Shown here in pieces: positions 1 through 5,550 of a DNA stretch of 6,083 bases (position 1 is the stretch's first letter; each line of letters begins with the position of its first letter). This stretch comes from Calditrichaceae bacterium (GTDB lineage: Bacteria; Calditrichota; Calditrichia; Calditrichales; Calditrichaceae). Both the position numbers and the translations under genes were made by a program. The DNA is taken from positions 1 to 6,083 of the forward strand of contig JAUVIB010000211.1 in assembly GCA_030592985.1 (NCBI GenBank), given 5' to 3'. Below the pieces are notes generated by a model. That model was not told where the DNA came from, ran no database searches, and was given only the letters and a program-made list of their open reading frames with translations.

Positions 1-66
1 ACATCGGATTTGAAAACCACGAAATCCAGCACGCGTTTGCGTTTCGAGTTGAAGCGCATGTTATAC
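1..66 (-). other. Partial attC-like recombination site (cut by window edge)
   Basis: On the minus strand this begins four bases after the acetyltransferase stop codon with GTATAAC (66-60), the position and form of an attC R'' box, followed by ATGCGCTTCAA. The interior folds: GGATTT (6-11) pairs with AAATCC (22-27), and ACGC-GTTT-GCGT forms a small hairpin near 31-42. The same GTATAAC / GTTATAC core is the outer box of the site at 650-754. The matching L' and R' half would lie beyond position 1, so the call depends on one half-site plus its position directly behind a gene. Confidence 0.45.
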
Positions 67-70
67 GGTA

Positions 71-637
71 TTATATATCTCTTTCTAGTAATGAATAGGT
101 GATTGTATCAATAAACTTATTTTTGAATAAAAAATTCTCCCTAAAATATCCTTCTTTTTTGAAACCAACGTGTTCTAAAAGTTTTATTGAATTTGCGTTT
201 TTTGGATTTACATTTGCTTCAACACTATGAAGGTTTAATTCACTAAAACCAAAACGTATAATAGTCTTGAGTGATTCACTCATATAGCCACTCCCCCAAT
301 ATTTTGGATTTAGGGAGTATCCAATCTCACCTCTACAATGCTCTGCAATTATTTTCCAAAATCCGATATTTCCTATATATTGATTTGTATTCTTATCAAT
401 AATTTTCCATTCAATTGCTTCTCTTTTTTTATAATATTCATTACATGATTCAATATATTTTTTAGATGCTTCAACAGATTCCATTTTGTATTTATCCATA
501 TATTTTACAACATCATCATTTGATTCAATGAAATACAAGTCGCTTGCATCTTTTAAATGTAATTCTCTATACAAAAGTCTTTCACTTTTTAATATTGGAA
601 ATTTTTCAAAAACACTATAGTTTATTCTTATATTCAA
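71..637 (-). CDS. GNAT family N-acetyltransferase (RimJ/RimL-like)
   Basis: A 188-residue cytoplasmic acetyltransferase expected to move the acetyl group of acetyl-CoA to an amine. The fold is clear: the N-terminal strand FPILKSERLLYREL (13-26), the central IGNIGFW strand (88-94), and the acetyl-CoA pyrophosphate loop KYWGSGYMSE (112-121), which fits the R/QxxGxG/A motif. NPKNANSIKLLEHVGFKKEG (144-163) is the usual C-terminal substrate and CoA helix-strand. Length and order match the RimJ/RimL-type Acetyltransf_3 group that acts on protein N-termini, antibiotics or small amines; the substrate cannot be read from the sequence. The start is a TTG at 637, with GGAG eight bases upstream; the next in-frame Met would remove the first strands. 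The Shine-Dalgarno sits directly beside the R' box of the upstream attC-like site, so cassette integration would set its leader. Acetyltransferases are common integron cassette genes. Confidence 0.9.
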   Translation of the reverse strand: MNIRINYSVFEKFPILKSERLLYRELHLKDASDLYFIESNDDVVKYMDKYKMESVEASKKYIESCNEYYKKREAIEWKIIDKNTNQYIGNIGFWKIIAEHCRGEIGYSLNPKYWGSGYMSESLKTIIRFGFSELNLHSVEANVNPKNANSIKLLEHVGFKKEGYFRENFLFKNKFIDTITYSLLERDI

Positions 638-649
638 TTTTTATACTCC

Positions 650-754
650 GTATAACCCCTAAACCCCGCAGTTAGAAAAATAAACAACACAGGTATGAAA
701 CGCTGGCTCTGTGCATTCAGTTTTGTAGCGCTTCTATACCTTGTTTAGTTAGAA
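650..754 (-). other. attC-like cassette recombination site between lipoprotein and acetyltransferase genes
   Basis: Outer boxes on the minus strand are TTCTAAC (754-748) and GTTATAC (656-650), approximations of RYYYAAC and GTTRRRY. Inside is a long imperfect hairpin. TAAACAA (681-687) pairs with TTGTTTA (741-747). AGGTAT (691-696) pairs with ATACCT (736-741), and the stem continues through GAAACGCT (697-704) against AGCGCTTC (727-734), with one base extrahelical and one mismatch. An unpaired extrahelical base in the stem is a hallmark of attC sites. The right half, 731-752, is identical over 22 bp to 4416-4437. The left half carries extra sequence (657-680), so the spacer between boxes is irregular. 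Confidence 0.5.
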
Positions 755-783
755 TGCGAATAATTAAAATATTGCCAATTACA

Positions 784-1338
784 TTAAAATTTATTTGTTC
801 CATCGGGTTGATATTCCCATTTAAAACTAACCTCACCATATGGAGTTAAATTGTTAATATCAGAACTATCGATGTAAGCCAATGAATTTTTAATTAAAAT
901 TTTTCCATATTTACCATCGTGAGTAGTAACTGCCCAAACTTGTCCATCTTTTATAGGAAGCGCCAAATCTGTAAACAAACTATCAGAAATGAATAGAAGA
1001 CTATCAAAATAATCTTGGGAGCTGTCAACAGATGATGACCAATATTTAAAAAAGTACGTTGGCTTTAAATCAAAAGAGCCTAAAAAAACTCCAAGAGGTG
1101 TACCACCTTCATTTATGTGGACACTTATCGTAATATCGGGAACCAAGCCTTGAGTGTTTGGAATTTTTATAACCTTTCCTTCTGAAAAAGAGAAAGCGGG
1201 AAAATTACCATCTTCAAATTTTGTATCTAAAACTACTTCGCCTATTGTCGGATTCTGTTCAGGCCCTTCAATAGTTTTATCAGAACAGGAAACAAGAAAC
1301 AGTGAATAAAAAACTATGATTATATTATTAAATTTCAT
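784..1338 (-). CDS. Secreted lipoprotein, possibly HmuY-like
   Basis: A 184-residue lipoprotein. From Met at 1338 the protein has a short basic start, a hydrophobic stretch (IIIVFYSLFLV, 6-16) and the lipobox LVSC (15-18), so cleavage and lipidation would fall at Cys18, followed by SDKTIEG. An in-frame Met at 1371 would add 11 polar residues before the signal peptide. The 1338 start is preferred because GGAGG lies five bases upstream of it and the signal peptide then begins correctly. The rest is beta-rich. The tail, with DGKYGKILI (152-160) and FKWEYQPDGTNKF (172-184), resembles the end of HmuY-family haem-binding lipoproteins of Bacteroidota, but the match is to a short region and iron or haem binding is not shown. 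It stands alone between two attC-like sites, so neighbours give no functional hint. Confidence 0.75.
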   Translation of the reverse strand: MKFNNIIIVFYSLFLVSCSDKTIEGPEQNPTIGEVVLDTKFEDGNFPAFSFSEGKVIKIPNTQGLVPDITISVHINEGGTPLGVFLGSFDLKPTYFFKYWSSSVDSSQDYFDSLLFISDSLFTDLALPIKDGQVWAVTTHDGKYGKILIKNSLAYIDSSDINNLTPYGEVSFKWEYQPDGTNKF

Positions 1339-1372
1339 TTTATCCTCCAAAAATGATCTGAACTCACCCACT

Positions 1373-1443
1373 GGATAACAACATCGAATTTAATATTTCC
1401 AATGATCTGGATTTATCTTGACACGAACCTTGTTTAGTTAGCT
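1373..1443 (-). other. attC-like site between glycosidase and lipoprotein genes
   Basis: Minus-strand outer boxes are AGCTAAC (1443-1437) and GTTATCC (1379-1373), about 71 bp apart end to end. It begins two bases after the glycosidase stop codon and ends 34 bases before the lipoprotein ATG. ACCTTGTTTAGTTAGCT (1427-1443) is identical to 4423-4439. Pairing beyond the R boxes (AACAA against TTGTT) is short and the interior is AT-rich, so this is the least palindromic member and is called mainly by shared half-site and position. Confidence 0.42.
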
Positions 1444-1445
1444 TT

Positions 1446-4049
1446 TTATTTAACCAAAAGCATCTTCTTTACTTTGGTGAACTCTTTTGTTTTGAGTATA
1501 TATACATATACGCCGCTCGCCAAATTCGATCCATCAAATTTATAATTATAAACACCAGGCATTACATTTTTCTCTACCAGAGTTTGAATTTTTTTGCCAA
1601 GAATATCCATGATGGTTAATTCCACAAATGTTTGTTTTGGAATAGAGAAATTAATTGTTGTTGTTGGATTAAACGGATTGGGGTAATTTTGGCTCAGCTT
1701 AAATGTGACGGGAAATCCTTTATCCGGATCTGGGTCAATAGAAGTGGTCACTGCTTCAATATTCATATAATTCAGCATGGTATATTCGTCAAATATACCC
1801 ATATTCATTATTAATTTACTGTTCCGGGATACGGTTATTTCTTTGGTTCTAACGAGGTATGGATTTGACGCTTCATCATTAATAAAGATAACGCCTTCTA
1901 TCTCAATATAATTATGCGGATAAGTTCCATCCGGCCACCCGACAGAAACAGTAACATTATAAGTTCCCACGGGAAGATCAAACTCAAAAACTTTTGTTCT
2001 TCCCACGTCATCAAAAATAATACTATTTTGAAGTTCATTTGGGCCTGATGTGCTATAGTGATATTGAATGTTGGCCATATCGCCATACCATCCGTATCCG
2101 TTTTCTGAATTATACTGTTCCCAGCCGATCTTCCAATATTCCTTACCATTTACGATAAGTGGATTGTTTGCCGGTGAGCCTGCCGGATCTTGGAAATTGA
2201 TGTAATAATTTCCAGGAGGACCCTCTGCCCTGGGGTGACTGACTGAAGGATAAATATCTGGGATTTCTGTTATTTCATTTGCGTTTTTTTGACCGATTAT
2301 TTTTCGTAAATTATACATGAATTGATCATGTCGTACATAACTTTTTAAGTCTTCTATAATTTTATTAACCTGTAAATCGGCAATAGATGCATTATCAAAT
2401 TCGGGTTTACGATTGCCATTCAAAATATATAGATATTCATAATCTTCAAAGCTGTCCCGCATTAATTCCAGCCTGATGGAGGGCACAAACCTGTGATTAT
2501 TGGAACCATAAGAAATAGGTATATTGTCCTCTGACGGTGGATAGAGCATAAACCTATCGCCATTGTGATTATTTGTCATGGGGTATATCCAGGGATTAAT
2601 ATCCCAGTAGTTCATTGAATAATATGCGATTCCCTTTAGTCTATATTTCCATAAAAACCAGCCGGTAAATTTGCTTTCAATTCCGGGGTGATCCAGGGTT
2701 ATGGGATTAAAAAAAGGTGGACGGGTGCCATGGTTAAAATATATCCAGCTTTCTTCACCGTGATTTTTTCCCCGGTCAAAAGAAACCTCAGCAACTGTGG
2801 AATTATATCTATGTAGTAATAATAACCAAACATCAATTTGTCCACTGCTTATATAGTCTGGATGGTCTAATATTTCGGGCTTAGGTTCCTCAGATATCAT
2901 TAATTTTAAATCAGGAACGTATTCCTGCAGGTATCTTGAATACCAGGTTACTGCATTATAATCATCTTGATCCTGCGGTTCATTGGCAAAGTAATAATAT
3001 GCTTTTTCCAGATAATCTAAATTTTGAAGGTAATCACATGATGCATTAAGATACGCAAACCAAGCCTGATTATAGGGTGAATTTGGACTATCACCGGTAT
3101 ACCAGTCACCGGCAGACCTGGAAATAGAACAAAAAGAGCTCGGGCGTTGATCTACGGAAGCATCGTTGTTTTGAAAAGTCATCGCCATGAAAGAAGAAAA
3201 TCCGATTCCATTTCGCAAATTATTTCCATCCAGATAATCCTGAGCAGGTATTTCAAAACCCCATATTCCATATGGATCACTTAATGTATGTTGCTCACAA
3301 TCATAATCTATAAGTGGCGCACCCCCGCTGGAGGTCAGGCCGCCCGGCCAAAGAGGTGATTTGGGAGTTAAGCGGTGATCCTTAAAAAATTGCTTGGTTT
3401 TATTCACATACATCCAATAATCATCAGTGTAGCCTTCAACACCATAATATTGAAGAATAGTCTGAAATCCAAGGTTCATTTGGGATTTTATATGCAGCGT
3501 ATCTGATATCGCAAAATTAAACACATTTAATTTTACTGGAATATTAATTCCATTAAAATTAATATTTGTATTATAATCGCCTGCCAGCGTTGCTGTAGGA
3601 ACAAAAACATTTATCCAAAAAGCGGTATTTTCACTCCCGGTTATACTTACACTGGCGCCATTTTCGATTGGCCAGAGAGGATCGGGATAATCTCCGGTTC
3701 TACCTAAATTATCGGTTGACTCAGTGATATATACATATTTTACCTGGTATAATTCAGCTGTTATTCCTGAGCCAAAGTCTCCCATGCTAATGGTAATGTT
3801 TTCCGATGATGTTGGCTTTATAACAATCTGTAGGGGTTCAAATTCATTCTTTGCCATGTATAATTTTATATCTGATCCGGTTTCTTCCGGAATAGATGAA
3901 TCTTTAAATACTCTTTCGCTGGGTACCGTTGTCCATAATTCATACGTAGATGTAGACTGGGTTAGCTTATAGGTAAAATTTTCCAATTGGGCAAATAAAC
4001 CGGAAACTATAAGAACAGATAATATCAGAGCTCGTTTAAAATAGTACAT
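1446..4049 (-). CDS. Secreted GH123/DUF4091-like glycosidase with T9SS sorting domain
   Basis: An 867-residue secreted enzyme. A signal peptide (1-20, ...LIVSGLFA) is followed by a beta-sandwich (about 35-180) and a TIM-barrel region (about 185-545) of the GH123/DUF4091 type. Markers include YYYFANEPQD (351-360), WKYRLKGIAYYSMNYWD (467-483), RFMLYPP (499-505) and PSIRLELMRDSFEDYEYLY (523-541). Residues about 616-768 (INFQDPAG..., YGWYGD, DLPVGTYNVTVSVG) look like a malectin-type carbohydrate-binding sandwich. Residues 783-867, with KLSQNYPNPFNPTTTI and the final KKMLLVK, form a type A T9SS sorting domain, so the protein should be exported across the outer membrane and surface-attached or released. 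Characterised GH123 enzymes remove beta-GalNAc by substrate-assisted catalysis with an Asp-Glu pair; here that position reads Asn356-Glu357, so activity or specificity may differ. The start at 4049 follows GGGAG and opens the signal peptide; an in-frame Met at 4079 would add ten polar residues. It lies alone between attC-like sites. Confidence 0.85.
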   Translation of the reverse strand: MYYFKRALILSVLIVSGLFAQLENFTYKLTQSTSTYELWTTVPSERVFKDSSIPEETGSDIKLYMAKNEFEPLQIVIKPTSSENITISMGDFGSGITAELYQVKYVYITESTDNLGRTGDYPDPLWPIENGASVSITGSENTAFWINVFVPTATLAGDYNTNINFNGINIPVKLNVFNFAISDTLHIKSQMNLGFQTILQYYGVEGYTDDYWMYVNKTKQFFKDHRLTPKSPLWPGGLTSSGGAPLIDYDCEQHTLSDPYGIWGFEIPAQDYLDGNNLRNGIGFSSFMAMTFQNNDASVDQRPSSFCSISRSAGDWYTGDSPNSPYNQAWFAYLNASCDYLQNLDYLEKAYYYFANEPQDQDDYNAVTWYSRYLQEYVPDLKLMISEEPKPEILDHPDYISSGQIDVWLLLLHRYNSTVAEVSFDRGKNHGEESWIYFNHGTRPPFFNPITLDHPGIESKFTGWFLWKYRLKGIAYYSMNYWDINPWIYPMTNNHNGDRFMLYPPSEDNIPISYGSNNHRFVPSIRLELMRDSFEDYEYLYILNGNRKPEFDNASIADLQVNKIIEDLKSYVRHDQFMYNLRKIIGQKNANEITEIPDIYPSVSHPRAEGPPGNYYINFQDPAGSPANNPLIVNGKEYWKIGWEQYNSENGYGWYGDMANIQYHYSTSGPNELQNSIIFDDVGRTKVFEFDLPVGTYNVTVSVGWPDGTYPHNYIEIEGVIFINDEASNPYLVRTKEITVSRNSKLIMNMGIFDEYTMLNYMNIEAVTTSIDPDPDKGFPVTFKLSQNYPNPFNPTTTINFSIPKQTFVELTIMDILGKKIQTLVEKNVMPGVYNYKFDGSNLASGVYVYILKTKEFTKVKKMLLVK

Positions 4050-4085
4050 ATTTTCTCCCGATTTTATAGATACAACCAAATCGAC

Positions 4086-4148
4086 TAATTTATTAATTAA
4101 CTCTAACAGAAAAATATATGTTAGGTTTTCTATACAATTAATAAATTA
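4086..4148. repeat. Nested inverted repeat upstream of glycosidase
   Basis: A perfect 13-bp inverted repeat, TAATTTATTAATT (4086-4098) and AATTAATAAATTA (4136-4148), encloses a second one, CTAACA (4103-4108) and TGTTAG (4119-4124). It begins 36 bases upstream of the glycosidase start codon and could be an operator or a 5' leader hairpin. The outer arms are pure A/T, so chance formation is easier than in mixed sequence. It is too short and GC-poor for an intrinsic terminator. Confidence 0.5.
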
Positions 4149-4152
4149 ATTA

Positions 4153-4266
4153 TTATTCTATTTTGTTATCGATTCCTCTATATTTTACATCTTTAGGATC
4201 AACATTTTCATTGTTTATATACCTACCACACTGTGAGCATCTCCAACTTTTGAAATAGAAACAAAA
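4153..4266 (-). pseudogene. Possible zinc-ribbon-like gene remnant
   Basis: A 37-codon open stretch with no start codon, opening after an in-frame TAA. It contains SWRCSQCGRYI (a CxxC pair) and then a charged tail, NVDPKDVKYRGIDNKIE, before TAA. The CxxC-GRY arrangement and polar tail look more protein-like than chance translation and suggest the end of a small zinc-ribbon or rubredoxin-like protein that has lost its front half. It overlaps the frame at 4215-4340, and both cannot be intact genes. No family is assigned. Confidence 0.2.
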
Positions 4267-4340
4267 TTAATTAGAAGTCCCTTAAAAAAGATCGCAGTCT
4301 TTTCTTTATTGTAACTAATTGAATTAAATGGAATTAACAT
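4215..4340 (-). CDS. Doubtful 41-residue ORF directly behind attC-like R' box
   Basis: An ATG at 4340 begins four bases after the GTTAAAT box of the attC-like site and reads 41 codons to TAA, ending KVGDAHSVVGI. The position fits the first gene of a cassette, but no proper Shine-Dalgarno is present (AGG is about 13 bases upstream). No domain or signal is recognised. A frameshift linking it to the CxxC frame at 4153-4266 is possible. Chance is a fair explanation at this length. Confidence 0.2.
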   Translation of the reverse strand: MLIPFNSISYNKEKTAIFFKGLLINFVSISKVGDAHSVVGI

Positions 4341-4344
4341 CGAT

Positions 4345-4439
4345 ATTTAACGCCTGACAAAAATATATTATATTAGGGTTAAAAAGCTTACACCATTATT
4401 CCATCCGTCTCAACACTTCTATACCTTGTTTAGTTAGCT
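4345..4439 (-). other. attC-like site between vWA remnant and glycosidase cassette
   Basis: On the minus strand the downstream box GTTAAAT (4351-4345) matches GTTRRRY exactly and is preceded by GGC, as in many attC sites. The upstream box AGCTAAC (4439-4433) matches RYYYAAC at six of seven positions. TTGT/ACAA boxes lie inside both ends, with unequal spacers of five and three bases. The site begins six bases after the vWA stop codon. Residual internal pairing (4375-4386 with 4417-4428, about eight of twelve) is weak. The right half (4416-4437) is identical to 731-752. Confidence 0.5.
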
Positions 4440-4445
4440 ATATGA

Positions 4446-4670
4446 TTATCTATCACTCAATAAAACTTCAACGCGGTCAAGCAAATTAAGAAATTCAGCC
4501 CGATATCCAAATTCATCTTCACCTTTTGATGACTTAGCTAATTTCCTTACGGATTTAATTTCAGCATTTCCCTTAAATTCAGAGTCACGTAATATCATTG
4601 CAAATTCTGCAACGGCAGCCGAAAATCTAAAATTATTTGATGATTTTTTCAGAGCAATAGGATCACCCTT
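4446..4670 (-). pseudogene. 3' fragment of YfbK-like vWA/DUF3520 protein gene
   Basis: Seventy-four codons, open from just after an in-frame TGA (4673-4671), encode the C-terminal end of a von Willebrand factor A protein of the YfbK/DUF3520 type. Diagnostic stretches are NFRFSAAVAEFAMILRDSEF (13-32), SVRKLAKSSKGED (40-52) and GYRAEFLNLLDRVEVLL (55-71), which in intact relatives close a protein of roughly 500-700 residues. There is no suitable start codon with a ribosome site, the frame upstream is full of stops, and no vWA domain with a MIDAS motif occurs elsewhere in the window. This is therefore a truncated remnant and not a small gene. It follows the antitoxin stop by 43 bases and ends six bases before the attC-like site. 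The reading frame is otherwise clean, suggesting a recent truncation or capture. Confidence 0.75.
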
Positions 4671-4713
4671 TCATCCAAATTACAATTAACAAAGAATATT
4701 ATTTGCAAATTTA

Positions 4714-4977
4714 TTACTTTATCAAATTATTAATCTCATCAGCTGATGGCTCTTTACTTTGTTTAGTCTTACATAAAAATTCACCAAACTTAGAAATAAT
4801 TTCATCAGAATTTTTATTGTTTAATGTTCGTTCCATCCAATCCATCGTCTCTTCTCTTACAACAGCAATCTGTAGCCAGTGATTTACAAAGGCATTAAAT
4901 GACATCTCGTTTTTACGCGCTAGATGCGATGCTTTTTCTTTTAGAGAATCAGGAACTCTTATTGATAAAGTGCTCAT
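4714..4977 (-). CDS. Ribbon-helix-helix antitoxin of a PIN toxin-antitoxin pair
   Basis: An 87-residue putative antitoxin. Residues 2-8 (STLSIRV) form the DNA-binding strand, followed by helix 1 (PDSLKEKASHLARKNE, 9-24) and helix 2 (SFNAFVNHWLQIAV, 26-39), the Arc/MetJ/HicB-like ribbon-helix-helix arrangement. The polar tail (about 45-87) is the expected toxin-neutralising segment. It would dimerise, bind the operator ahead of the toxin gene and inhibit the PIN nuclease. The ATG at 4977 is five bases beyond the toxin stop. Its Shine-Dalgarno (AGAGGA) lies inside the last toxin codons, so translation is probably coupled. The order toxin then antitoxin reverses the commoner arrangement. Confidence 0.82.
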   Translation of the reverse strand: MSTLSIRVPDSLKEKASHLARKNEMSFNAFVNHWLQIAVVREETMDWMERTLNNKNSDEIISKFGEFLCKTKQSKEPSADEINNLIK

Positions 4978-4982
4978 ATTTT

Positions 4983-5441
4983 TTATTCCTCTAAATAATA
5001 TTTAAAAAATTTTTCAGGTGTCAAGATAACTAAACCCGGAAATTTCAGATCGCCCGATCTAAAATCCTTCAGATTCTTTGTGATCAATAAAGCTGACGTT
5101 GATATAGCAACCTCCAGAACAAAATTATCTGATTCATCTTTTAAATTCGGACGCCACATATAGTATGATTCCGATTTACAAGCAATTGATAGCAGAGCAT
5201 TCAGAATCATTGTAACTTCTTCTTTAGTTGTTCCGATAAGTTTTCGTATTTCTTTTCTGTAAAGTACAGATTCATATTCTAGAAATAGTTTCTGGTTAAG
5301 TGCTAATGGAATTTCACCTTTTTGTACACTTTTCAATATCTTGTACGATGAAGAATTTTCACATCTGCATAAACCTGAAACAAGAACATTTGTATCTAAT
5401 ACAATTAAGGGGTTGTTTTTTATATTGCAATTCTCGGCCAT
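4983..5441 (-). CDS. PIN-domain toxin (putative ribonuclease, COG1569-like)
   Basis: A 152-residue PIN-domain protein of the 'toxin-antitoxin system toxin component, PIN family' type, expected to be a Mg2+-dependent RNase held inactive by the downstream antitoxin. The first acidic residue is in IVLDTNVLVSG (Asp16), the second in FLEYESVL (Glu55 or Glu57), and the third cluster is LKDESDNFVLEVA (Asp102, Asp105). ITKNLKDF (120-127) is the usual T-x-N-x-x-D/H-F end of the active site in this family. Length is typical, and all expected acids are present, so it should be active. The ATG at 5441 follows GAGG at good spacing and begins a few residues before the first PIN strand. It is the first gene of the pair, transcribed from a promoter at about 5471-5499. 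Confidence 0.87.
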   Translation of the reverse strand: MAENCNIKNNPLIVLDTNVLVSGLCRCENSSSYKILKSVQKGEIPLALNQKLFLEYESVLYRKEIRKLIGTTKEEVTMILNALLSIACKSESYYMWRPNLKDESDNFVLEVAISTSALLITKNLKDFRSGDLKFPGLVILTPEKFFKYYLEE

Positions 5442-5468
5442 TGTACCTCACCATAAAACTACTACCGT

Positions 5469-5482
5469 ATATGATACCATAT
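5469..5482. promoter_or_regulatory. Operator-like palindrome over the -10 box
   Basis: ATATG (5469-5473) and CATAT (5478-5482) form a perfect inverted repeat with a four-base centre that covers the -10 hexamer. Ribbon-helix-helix antitoxins commonly repress their own operon from such sites, so this is a candidate for autoregulation. Confidence 0.4.
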
Positions 5483-5499
5483 TCTTCGAGCAAAAGCAA
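5471..5499 (-). promoter_or_regulatory. Sigma70-type promoter for toxin-antitoxin operon
   Basis: On the minus strand TTGCTT (5499-5494) and TATCAT (5476-5471) are separated by exactly 17 bases. The -10 matches five of six consensus positions; the -35 has only the TTG core. Transcription would start near 5464 and leave a leader of about 23 bases before the toxin ATG. Confidence 0.5.
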
Positions 5500-5550
5500 G
5501 TAATTTTAAAGAGCAGAGAACTTTCGTAACCTTCTGTAGACCGCAGCTTC

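Larger units (their letters stand above)
4050..4344 (-). other. AT-rich leader between attC-like site and glycosidase gene
   Basis: This 295-base stretch has no established gene, which is long for a cassette leader. It holds the nested inverted repeat at 4086-4148 and two overlapping short minus-strand frames listed separately. The Shine-Dalgarno GGGAG for the glycosidase is at 4055-4059. No convincing sigma70-type or Bacteroidota-type (TTG / TAnnTTTG) promoter with correct spacing was found. Confidence 0.6.

Noticed and set aside
1352..1409. Direct repeat AATGATCTG (1352-1360 and 1401-1409)
   Set aside because: A nine-base match with no mobile element between the copies; probably chance.
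1632..3972. Open frames opposite or out of frame within the glycosidase gene (1632-1814 plus, 1898-2149 minus, 3724-3972 plus)
   Set aside because: They lie wholly inside the well-supported 867-residue gene, lack ribosome sites and show no domain features.
4050..4079. Upstream Met start for the glycosidase at 4079
   Set aside because: It would put ten polar residues before the signal peptide and has no Shine-Dalgarno, whereas 4049 has GGGAG at good spacing.
4101..4126. A further attC-like site (CTCTAAC ... GTTAGGT)
   Set aside because: The boxes are only 26 bases apart end to end, far too short for an attC site; it is better explained as the inner hairpin of the AT-rich inverted repeat.
731..4439. 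Three similar repeats as a CRISPR array
   Set aside because: The copies are about 690 and 3000 bases apart with whole genes between them, so there is no repeat-spacer pattern.
5300..5529. Plus-strand frames of 62-67 codons overlapping the toxin start
   Set aside because: They are antisense to the PIN gene and its promoter, have unlikely composition, and have no ribosome site.
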